NCBI GenBank assembly: GCA_964458125.1
Contig: CAYWHE010000239.1
Coordinates: forward strand, 1 to 5,580
Reading direction: 5' to 3'
Length of the DNA stretch: 5,580 bases
Origin: CAYWHE01 sp964458125
Lineage (GTDB): Bacteria > Bacteroidota > Bacteroidia > AKYH767-A > OLB10
The notes below the pieces were generated by a model. The model had not been told where the DNA came from. It did not search any database and worked only from the letters and a program-made list of their open reading frames with translations. The position numbers and the translations under genes are program-made. Shown here in pieces: positions 1 through 5,580 of this stretch (position 1 is the stretch's first letter; every line of letters starts with the position of its first letter).

Positions 1-55
1 CGATCGCAAAGAAGCAGAACAGTTGAACCTGCTGTTGGACAGGTTACGGGGTTAG
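1..55 (+). CDS. C-terminal tail of an upstream gene (partial; body outside window)
   Basis: Reading from position 2, the frame encodes DRKEAEQLNLLLDRLRG and stops at the TAG at 53-55. The fragment is charged and leucine-patterned, as expected for a C-terminal amphipathic helix. It is reminiscent of the last helix of MarR-family regulators, which often end in a similar L-x-x-L-L-D-x-L pattern, but 17 residues cannot establish a family. Frame 1 is also open, from position 1 to a TGA at 181-183, but its translation (rich in G, T, R and isolated aromatics) looks less like a protein, so I prefer the shorter frame. The 216-bp gap to the next gene, with dyad symmetries, argues against tight coupling with mnmH. 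Confidence 0.45.
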   Translation, partial: DRKEAEQLNLLLDRLRG

Positions 56-271
56 CCCGGTTTGATCACGGTTACCAAATCCGGGATTCCGTTAGTAAAG
101 GCCATGAATATACGACCGCTGGCAGGCTTAAAATCTGGAACGGTTTTAACTTATTAAACGGAGGTTATCATTTTACTTGTTGAATTTGGTTGGTATCCCG
201 GATGTAAAGGATTCAGGAAATAATGGGATTGGGTTAATTGAAATGATTGACAGTCCCGGCATTCCCGGGAA
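56..271. promoter_or_regulatory. Intergenic leader of mnmH with several CCCGG-type dyads
   Basis: This gap holds no convincing gene. It contains several short symmetric sequences. ATCCGGGAT at 79-87 and its exact reverse complement ATCCCGGAT at 195-203 are each nearly palindromic around a central base. TTCCCGGGAA at 262-271 is a perfect 10-bp palindrome directly before the first possible ATG of mnmH. CCCGG at 56-60 can also pair with CCGGG at 81-85, extended by TTTG/CAAA across one bulge, to form a hairpin just after the upstream stop codon; no T-run follows, so it is not a standard intrinsic terminator. I could not find a good Bacteroidota promoter (TAnnTTTG with an upstream TTG). Any regulatory role is inferred from position and symmetry only. 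Confidence 0.3.
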
Positions 272-1354
272 ATGAAATTAAATGGAAAGGAGATGGCTGT
301 GGTGCTGAATATGGATGAGTTTGCAGAACGGGTTCTGGAAAGGGAAATTCCAATTCTCGATTCCAGGAGTGAAAAGGAGTTCCTCAAAGCGCATATTCCG
401 GGAGCCCTGAACCTGCCCCTGTTAACCAATGATGAACGTGTGCAGGTCGGAACATTATATAAACAAAAGGGCAGGACAGAAGCTGTAAAAAAGGGATTTG
501 AGCTGGTAGGTCCCAGGTTTGCTGAGATTATTTCCAATGCGGAAAAAATGGCTCCCGGCAGGGATGTTCTGCTTTATTGCTGGAGAGGTGGTATGCGCAG
601 CAACATCATGGCCTGGCTGCTGCAAATGGCCGGATTTCGTATAACCCTGCTGAAGGGAGGTTATAAAGCCTTCCGCCATTGGGCCCTGGAACGTTTTAAC
701 CTGCCAGGGAACATGCTTGTTTTGGGTGGAAGGACGGGCTCAGGTAAAACAGAATTATTACAGGCTTTACAGAAATCCGGCGAAGCGATAATAGACCTGG
801 AAGGTCTTGCTCATCATAAAGGATCCGCGTTTGGTGCCCTCGGACAGGAGCCGCAGCCCAGCAACGAACATTTTGAAAACGAACTGGCCCTGATGTGGCA
901 TTCGGTTAAGGATAAACCGGTGGTATGGCTGGAAAACGAAAGCCGTTCCATCGGGTCCAACCTGCTGCCCCTGGGCCTGTATGAGCAATTGAGGCAGGCG
1001 CCCGTCATTGAACTCGTCATGGATGAGGCGATACGGAAAAAAAGAATACTCGCTGAATACGGACATTTTTCGACAGATGACCTCGCTGCCAGCACCCAAA
1101 AAATCGCCAAAAGACTTGGAGGAAAGCGGCTTAAGGATGCGCTTGCTTTTCTGGATCAGGGTGACCTTTCCGGCTGGGTGGAAATTATGATGGAATATTA
1201 TGATCATGCCTATCAGTACAGCAGTAGCCAACGAAGCCAGTTGCTCGTCTTCCCGCTGGAATTCAGTCATGACAGGATGAATCTGATGGTTCCGCCGGTA
1301 TTGGAACAGGGTAGAAAGATCATGGCGAGACCGGAAATAAAAACGGGTTCTTAG
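272..1354 (+). CDS. mnmH: tRNA 2-selenouridine synthase MnmH (SelU)
   Basis: This cytoplasmic enzyme replaces the sulfur of 2-thiouridine at wobble position 34 of the tRNAs for Lys, Glu and Gln with selenium. In the known family it uses selenophosphate and goes through an S-geranylated intermediate made from geranyl diphosphate. The 360 residues match the usual length (E. coli about 364). An N-terminal rhodanese domain (about 25-140) carries the hallmark NDERxxVGTxYKxxG (53-67) and the catalytic loop CWRGGMRS with Cys103 (codon 578-580), matching the essential Cys97 of E. coli. The C-terminal P-loop domain shows GGRTGSGKT (152-160), GLAHHKGSAFG (178-188), PQPSNEHFEN (194-203) and WLENESRSIG (219-228). 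No key residue is missing. The start is uncertain: ATG 272 is the longest, but ATG 293 gives an N-terminus closer to E. coli, and GTG 299 lies 6 nt after AGGAG (288-292). selD is not visible nearby. Confidence 0.96.
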   Translation: MKLNGKEMAVVLNMDEFAERVLEREIPILDSRSEKEFLKAHIPGALNLPLLTNDERVQVGTLYKQKGRTEAVKKGFELVGPRFAEIISNAEKMAPGRDVLLYCWRGGMRSNIMAWLLQMAGFRITLLKGGYKAFRHWALERFNLPGNMLVLGGRTGSGKTELLQALQKSGEAIIDLEGLAHHKGSAFGALGQEPQPSNEHFENELALMWHSVKDKPVVWLENESRSIGSNLLPLGLYEQLRQAPVIELVMDEAIRKKRILAEYGHFSTDDLAASTQKIAKRLGGKRLKDALAFLDQGDLSGWVEIMMEYYDHAYQYSSSQRSQLLVFPLEFSHDRMNLMVPPVLEQGRKIMARPEIKTGS

Positions 1355-1372
1355 ACTTTTAAAACAAACTGT
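1355..1372. other. 18-bp convergent gap between mnmH and the OmpA-family gene
   Basis: The stop codons of two convergent genes lie only 18 bp apart. The gap is AT-rich, with the 8-bp palindrome TTTTAAAA (1357-1364) and a weak AAACA/TGTTT stem (1362-1374). There is no GC-rich hairpin with a T-run on either strand. Transcripts of the two genes probably end inside, and overlap, the opposite gene. This is inferred from spacing and the lack of a visible terminator. Confidence 0.4.
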
Positions 1373-3310
1373 TTATTTGCTCAGGATAAAAAATTCCGTC
1401 CTCCTGTTCTTTGCCCTGTTTTCTTCCGAGGTATTTGGCAGCAGGGGTCTTGATTCCCCGAATCCCTTGCTCGATACCCGTCCGGCAGAAATACCCAGTT
1501 TCAGAATATAGTCGCTGACCGCTTTTGCCCGGTCATCAGAAAGATTTTGGTTGTCGATGGTTTGTCCCATGTCATCGGTGTGCCCCTGTATCTGGACCCT
1601 CACACCGGGATTCTTTTTTAAAAATTCAGCAAAGTTGATGATCATGATTTCTGCACTTTCGCTGAGTACGGCAGAATTTCGTTCAAACTGTATGTTGTTC
1701 AGCGGGTAGGAACTACCCACCTCAATTTTTTTCAGGGCCACATCCAGCCTGACAGGAATCTGCAGTGCCGAGTCCTTCCTGGACATGTATGTATCGTTAA
1801 AGGCATACCCTTCCTTTTTAGCACTCAGGATGTAATCATTGTCAAACAGTACCACCGAAGCGTATTTTCCCGTCAGGGTATCGTAATCAATATTGATGCT
1901 TTCCTTGGTCGCAATATTTTTAAGTTCAATTTTAGCTGCCAGCGGTACTGTATTATTGGCATCGCGCAATTCTCCCTTGATGAATAATACCTGTTCAGGC
2001 CTGATTTCTTTGTACAATTCAAAACTATAGATATCATAATTCAAACGACCGTTAATTTTATTGGAAGCAAAATAGGCTGTCCTACCATCAGTGGCTACAA
2101 AAAAACCAACCTCGTCATTTTCCGTATTGATGGGATAACCCAGGTTAACCGGTTTCCCCCAGTTTCCTTTTTCGTCTTTCTTACTGATGAAGATATCGTA
2201 GCCTCCAAGTCCGGGAAGACTGTCGGATGAAAAATAAAGGGTTTTATTATCGGGATGTATGAATGGAGACTTTTCATTACCGGTGGTATTAATAACCTCA
2301 CCCAGCCGGACCGGGTTACTCCATTTTCCGTTTCCGGAATGCGTGGTTTTATACAAATCACTCGTGCCGTTCACAGAATCCCTGTAGGATGCGAAGTAAA
2401 GGGTTTTTCCGTCAGGGGAAATACTGGGTTGTGCATCCCATTGCATCGGGTCATTTATGTGTGTCCCTAGATTTTTAATTTCTCCCCACTGATCATCTTT
2501 ATCTTTATCGGAGAAACAGATATCGAAATTTCCGTTGATGTTGGAGGTAAAAAAAAGATGCTTATCATCTATACTGATGGATGCGCTTCCTTCATTGTTG
2601 GTATTGGCCTTGTTAAAGGGAAAAGGCATCGGTTCCCCTTTGTCAAATTTTCCGTTTTTTCGCTCGCTGTACATAAATTTCTCAACACTTACCGGGGTCA
2701 GGGAATTCCTGGATGATTGTTCAAACCGGCGGGTGAAAAAACAAAAGTCATTGTCTGGCGAGATGCAGGGAAGGTACTCCGGATCGGAGGTGCTCAATCC
2801 TTCCACTGGTACCGGATTAAAAGGTACCGGGTGCTGGTACAAACCTGCCCGGAAAATTTTCACGCCTGCGGTTTTTTCCATGTCATCAGGAGCATTGCCG
2901 AATTCCAGAAATTGTTTCAGGTACTTCACGGCTTCGGCATAATCCCGCTTATCGCAAAAGTAGGATCCCAACCTGTAATAGGGAGTATACCCCACATCCG
3001 GGCATTTTTCAATGCTTTTCAGGTAATTGTCCTTCATGGATTTATAGTCCTTTCTCGTATAGGCGATATCACCTTGTAGCCGGTAGGCATCTGCCAATTC
3101 AGGGTCTTCTTCGAGCGCTTTGGTACACCAATCCAGGATTTCCTTGAATTCACGGTGCTTAGCCCTGGCATCCAGGGCCTGCTCGTAATATTTGCTGGCC
3201 TTTTTATTTTCACTGGGAGGACAGGTGCTTTTATCCTGAGCAAAACAGGAAAAAGCAATATTCATAACCAGAATGAAAACTACGCCAGCTGTTTTCAATT
3301 GAAATTTCAT
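1373..3310 (-). CDS. TPR / PD40 beta-propeller / CRD / OmpA-family envelope protein, PorE-like
   Basis: This is a predicted exported, peptidoglycan-binding protein of 645 residues. The frame extends to a GTG at 3328, but ATG 3310 is chosen because the signal peptide then begins MKFQLK, followed by a hydrophobic stretch to about residue 24 (FA before Q25). Cys22 preceded by AFS leaves a weak lipoprotein option. Domains in order: TPR-type helices (about 37-140); a PD40/WD40-like propeller (about 173-435) with five recognisable blades (ISPDNDFCFF, ISIDDKHLFF, ISPDGKTLYF, IHPDNKTLYF, VATDGRTAYF) and recurring W-x-x-P/I-x-x-LG-x-x-IN linkers; a carboxypeptidase-regulatory-like beta domain (about 442-527); and an OmpA C-terminal domain (about 535-645) with GHTDDMG, NLSDDRA and NRRTEF. 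Asp579 and Arg594 sit at the spacing of the diaminopimelate-contacting pair of OmpA. The domain order matches PorE of the type IX secretion system, but paralogues with other roles are common and no por/gld gene is visible. It follows the AsmA-like gene by 68 bp and may share its transcript. Confidence 0.9.
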   Translation of the reverse strand: MKFQLKTAGVVFILVMNIAFSCFAQDKSTCPPSENKKASKYYEQALDARAKHREFKEILDWCTKALEEDPELADAYRLQGDIAYTRKDYKSMKDNYLKSIEKCPDVGYTPYYRLGSYFCDKRDYAEAVKYLKQFLEFGNAPDDMEKTAGVKIFRAGLYQHPVPFNPVPVEGLSTSDPEYLPCISPDNDFCFFTRRFEQSSRNSLTPVSVEKFMYSERKNGKFDKGEPMPFPFNKANTNNEGSASISIDDKHLFFTSNINGNFDICFSDKDKDDQWGEIKNLGTHINDPMQWDAQPSISPDGKTLYFASYRDSVNGTSDLYKTTHSGNGKWSNPVRLGEVINTTGNEKSPFIHPDNKTLYFSSDSLPGLGGYDIFISKKDEKGNWGKPVNLGYPINTENDEVGFFVATDGRTAYFASNKINGRLNYDIYSFELYKEIRPEQVLFIKGELRDANNTVPLAAKIELKNIATKESINIDYDTLTGKYASVVLFDNDYILSAKKEGYAFNDTYMSRKDSALQIPVRLDVALKKIEVGSSYPLNNIQFERNSAVLSESAEIMIINFAEFLKKNPGVRVQIQGHTDDMGQTIDNQNLSDDRAKAVSDYILKLGISAGRVSSKGFGESRPLLPNTSEENRAKNRRTEFFILSK

Positions 3311-3327
3311 GTTTGGAATTCGGATCA

Positions 3328-3364
3328 CCAGTTGTACATAACTATAGGGTTTGCCAGTTGTACA
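3328..3364. repeat. 11-bp direct repeat upstream of the OmpA-family gene
   Basis: CCAGTTGTACA occurs twice on the plus strand, at 3328-3338 and 3354-3364, a period of 26 bp, inside the 68-bp spacer between the two minus-strand genes. Each copy contains the palindrome TGTACA. On the minus strand, TAGTTATG (3344-3337), which overlaps the gene-proximal copy, fits the Bacteroidota -7 consensus TAnnTTTG at all but one fixed position. It would place a start of transcription about 20 nt before ATG 3310, but I see no matching TTG element upstream. The repeat is seen directly; a role as operator or promoter is inferred. Confidence 0.4.
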
Positions 3365-3378
3365 GGGAGGAACACCGG

Positions 3379-5580
3379 TTATTTTGGTTTCTTAAACAGG
3401 TTTTTCAATTGGTCCTCAGCGGCCTTTTTGGCTTTTTCTTCCGCTTCTTTTTTCAGACGATCCGCTTCTGCTTTTGCTTTGGCTTCCGCTTCTCTTTTCA
3501 AACGGTCAGCTTCCGCTTTAGCTTTTTCCTCCGTTTCCTTTTTCAGGCGGTCGGCTTCAGTCCTGGCTTTATCCTCAAGTTCTTTTTTCTTCTTTTCAAA
3601 TTCTTCTTTGGCTTTTTCGCCCAGATTTTTAATCACGGAAGCACCGCCTTCCCCCAGACTTGTTTTGATGACCGGTTTAGTTACCGTTCCCCCGATCAGG
3701 GCTTTCACATTGATCGGGTCCGGAATAGATACGCTGGTTCCGGCTGCGGCATTGGCTTTGGCAAGCAATCCGGATATGGCCGTGTTAACCTGGTTTCCCA
3801 TGAGCGATTTGGGTATGCTCATAATCATCGTATAGTCTATGCTCTGATCAAATCCGTTCGAACCCTGTATAGTGGTTTTTGCTCCTGCCAGGTTCACATC
3901 AAAGGGATCCACATTTACCCTTCCGTCTTTAAATCGGAAGGAAATATGGACGTCATTCAACTGAAGTTGTTTGAACTGGGTAATTTTAACCGCATCCGCA
4001 AGTTTATTCAGCACTTCAAAGTTGCTGAGGGTTACGGAGCCTGTTTTCAGGTTGCCGGCGCCATTTAATGTGTTCAGCACCGGGTTCATCTGCTGATCAA
4101 GCACGGTAGACAAGGCAAGTGAGGCACCGTAACGGCCATTGCAACGTTCGGCAACAGGTGCCAGTTTTTTGACCGTTTGAAATGTTTGGACCGTTTTCTG
4201 AATATCCGCATCCCGGATTTCAAGACTTAGGTCCATCTCGGGTTTTTTGATGTCTTTTGTGGAATAGCGCCCCTTCATGCTGATGGTGCCATCCAGCATG
4301 TTAAAGATTAAATTTTTCATATTCAGTGACTGACCTGCCAGGTCAACCTGTCCTTTCACATTTTCAAGTACCATGTTGTTGTAAAGAATTTTCCCGATTC
4401 CGGCATATAAAGAGAAGTTGATATCCGCCGGGACTTCCAATACGGTCATGGCCGTGGTATCCATAGCCGCTGTCTTTGTATCAGCCTCGGTTCCCATCAG
4501 TTCATCCAGGTTGAGTAACCCGGATGTCAGGTCAAGTGAACCGGAAAGTGGCTGATCTTTAAACATGTAGGCCAACAAATTGTCCAGTTGACCTTTTGCC
4601 TGTAAATCGGATTGACCGGTCTTTACATGACAGTCATTTAAAGCCACTGATTTTGGATTGAAGCTCAAATCCAGTGTGTTGATCAGGATTCCGTTTTTAA
4701 AATCCTCACTCCTGTAATTCATCCCGTTAAGAATCAGATGGCCTGAGGCTTGAAATTCCTCGTATTTTTTTTGTTCAATGGCCGATATTTTACCTTGGGC
4801 TGTCACGTCTATATCCAACTGCCCGTTCAGGTTGGTTCCTTTTTCCATCGGTATGATTTTCGGAATATTTGCCAGATCTATTTTTCCCTTTACAAATGCA
4901 TCAATGAAGGGGTCCGAAACTGGGTTTCGCACCGACATGCGGGCATCAAAGGGCTGGGAGGCGAGTTCGGCATGCAACCGGGGCATGTCTATCCGGGTAT
5001 GATCAAGAATTCCGTCGGCATTCAGGATTTTCAGATCCATTTGTACGTTGCTGACCGATGCCGGCAGGGCAGGATATTGAAACATGCCGTTTTGTATCAG
5101 TACATTCAGTCCGAAGCCGGGCATTTGTTTATCATTGTACAGGCCTTTCACGAATCCATCGAGGGCAAGTTTCCCGGAGGATTTAAGATCCTTAAAGCCT
5201 TCCCGGTATACGCCAGGCAACAGGGAAATAAAATTTCTGAATTCACTTTTACGTGCATTAAATTTCAGGTCCGTTTTAATATCCTTACCCGGCATAGCCA
5301 CGTAACCATCAAACGCCAGTGCCAGTTCATTCAGGCTAAGTTCATTATCTTTAAAGGTATAGGTGGATGCCGGAATGTTTACTTCCAGGTCGGCCTTCAA
5401 AGTTATACGGGTTTGATGGAAATAGGGAATCGTACCATACCTGAAATCAAAAGCTTCGATATTGGTTTGTGTGGATAATAGGAAAACATCCTGGGTAAAA
5501 TCGCCTTTACCGGAATGGTAGAGCCCGGCAAGAACGGCCTTCATGCCGCCTTCCTCGTCTGTATAACGGATCAGGCCTTT
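3379..5580 (-). CDS. AsmA-family envelope protein (N-terminus cut by window edge)
   Basis: The frame is open to the right edge. An in-frame Met at 5544 is probably internal, because the 12 codons before it continue in the same style and no signal peptide or membrane anchor is seen; family members begin with an inner-membrane helix that would lie beyond 5580. The visible 733 residues are mostly alternating beta-strand sequence with repeated units of the type G-x-L-D-L/I-x-x-x-x-x-L (about 4890-4795, 4545-4345 and 4236-4045), as in AsmA proteins, which build a long hydrophobic groove. The AsmA C-terminal region is recognisable at about 4062-3805 (GAGNLKTGSVTLSNFEVLNK, FRFKDGRVNVDPFDV). A short globular stretch follows, then a Lys/Glu/Ala-rich helical tail of 15-residue repeats ending FKKPK. 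E. coli relatives (AsmA, TamB, YhdP, YdbH) are linked to phospholipid transport to, and homeostasis of, the outer membrane; the same role here is inferred. The OmpA-family gene lies 68 bp downstream. Confidence 0.88.
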   Translation of the reverse strand, partial: KGLIRYTDEEGGMKAVLAGLYHSGKGDFTQDVFLLSTQTNIEAFDFRYGTIPYFHQTRITLKADLEVNIPASTYTFKDNELSLNELALAFDGYVAMPGKDIKTDLKFNARKSEFRNFISLLPGVYREGFKDLKSSGKLALDGFVKGLYNDKQMPGFGLNVLIQNGMFQYPALPASVSNVQMDLKILNADGILDHTRIDMPRLHAELASQPFDARMSVRNPVSDPFIDAFVKGKIDLANIPKIIPMEKGTNLNGQLDIDVTAQGKISAIEQKKYEEFQASGHLILNGMNYRSEDFKNGILINTLDLSFNPKSVALNDCHVKTGQSDLQAKGQLDNLLAYMFKDQPLSGSLDLTSGLLNLDELMGTEADTKTAAMDTTAMTVLEVPADINFSLYAGIGKILYNNMVLENVKGQVDLAGQSLNMKNLIFNMLDGTISMKGRYSTKDIKKPEMDLSLEIRDADIQKTVQTFQTVKKLAPVAERCNGRYGASLALSTVLDQQMNPVLNTLNGAGNLKTGSVTLSNFEVLNKLADAVKITQFKQLQLNDVHISFRFKDGRVNVDPFDVNLAGAKTTIQGSNGFDQSIDYTMIMSIPKSLMGNQVNTAISGLLAKANAAAGTSVSIPDPINVKALIGGTVTKPVIKTSLGEGGASVIKNLGEKAKEEFEKKKKELEDKARTEADRLKKETEEKAKAEADRLKREAEAKAKAEADRLKKEAEEKAKKAAEDQLKNLFKKPK
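3391..3615 (-). repeat. Five tandem 15-residue (45-bp) helical repeats in the AsmA tail
   Basis: Read on the minus strand from 3615 down to 3391, the protein repeats every 15 residues: KAKEEFEKKKKELED, KARTEADRLKKETEE, KAKAEADRLKREAEA, KAKAEADRLKKEAEE, then a degenerate fifth copy starting KAKKAAEDQLKN. The middle three are strongest, sharing the core EADRLK. At DNA level, the copies at 3525-3481 and 3480-3436 differ at 8 of 45 bases. Five of those are silent and the other three change two residues, so the repeat looks maintained as protein rather than freshly duplicated. Composition resembles the central helical domain of TolA. A period of 15 equals four helical turns. Confidence 0.85.

Noticed and set aside
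56..85. Hairpin after the upstream stop codon, considered as an intrinsic terminator
   Set aside because: The stem CCCGG/CCGGG plus TTTG/CAAA is interrupted by a bulge and has an 11-nt loop, and no T-run follows it.
104..157. 17-codon open frame starting at ATG 104
   Set aside because: Too short, no ribosome binding site, and no recognisable sequence; chance is sufficient.
767..1270. Minus-strand open frame of about 167 codons inside mnmH
   Set aside because: It lies entirely opposite highly conserved MnmH motifs and shows no domain character of its own.
3311..3328. GTG at 3328 as the start of the OmpA-family protein
   Set aside because: It adds six residues before a typical signal peptide that starts cleanly at ATG 3310, and it falls within the 11-bp direct repeat.
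3155..3835. Plus-strand open frame of about 226 codons with Ala/Ser/Phe repeats and a hydrophobic start
   Set aside because: It spans the 5' end of the OmpA-family gene, the spacer and the AsmA repeat tail on the opposite strand. Its apparent repeats mirror the 45-bp repeats, and no family features are seen.
3313..4068. Long plus-strand open frame rich in Phe and Arg opposite the AsmA tail
   Set aside because: It is the antisense image of the Lys/Glu/Ala repeats; its repetitive Phe pattern comes from reverse-complemented Lys and Glu codons. The minus-strand gene fully explains the region.
4750..5478. Plus-strand open frame of about 242 codons opposite the AsmA gene
   Set aside because: Composition is rich in Phe, Gly, Cys and His with no recognisable motif, while the opposite strand shows consistent AsmA-like beta structure.
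5542..5544. ATG at 5544 as the true start of the AsmA-family gene
   Set aside because: The frame stays open to the edge with AsmA-like sequence (KGLIRYTDEEGG) before it, and no signal peptide or membrane anchor follows the Met.

Overview
The window looks like a chromosomal fragment from a member of the Bacteroidota. The clearest sign is a periplasmic protein with TPR repeats, a PD40 beta-propeller, a carboxypeptidase-regulatory-like domain and a C-terminal OmpA domain, an architecture typical of that phylum. The AsmA-like protein next to it has the same flavour, and clear Shine-Dalgarno sequences at sensible spacing are scarce. This is a judgement from protein style; no marker gene such as rRNA is present, so I do not name a genus.

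Layout: (i) positions 1-55 hold the last 17 codons of a plus-strand gene whose body lies outside the window. (ii) Positions 56-271 are a non-coding stretch rich in CCCGGG-type dyads. (iii) Positions 272-1354 on the plus strand encode full-length MnmH/SelU, the tRNA 2-selenouridine synthase (rhodanese domain plus P-loop domain, all key motifs present). (iv) An 18-bp gap separates it from a convergent minus-strand pair. (v) Positions 3310-1373 on the minus strand encode the TPR/PD40/CRD/OmpA protein, which resembles PorE of the type IX secretion system in domain order. (vi) Positions 3311-3378 are a short spacer with an 11-bp direct repeat. (vii) From 3379 to the right edge, on the minus strand, lies a large AsmA-family protein. 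Its N-terminus is cut off by the window edge, and its C-terminus ends in five 15-residue charged helical repeats.

Functionally the window joins two unrelated themes. The plus strand carries a wobble-base tRNA modification gene that depends on selenophosphate; no selD is visible here. The minus strand carries two cell-envelope genes in one orientation, AsmA-like then OmpA-like, which could form a transcription unit. One is predicted to work in lipid transport or outer-membrane homeostasis, the other to anchor to peptidoglycan.

I found no mobile element, CRISPR array, rRNA, tRNA or frameshift, and no clearly undescribed system. The features most worth a second look are the 15-residue repeat tail of the AsmA protein, the PorE-like architecture, and two sets of short intergenic repeats.
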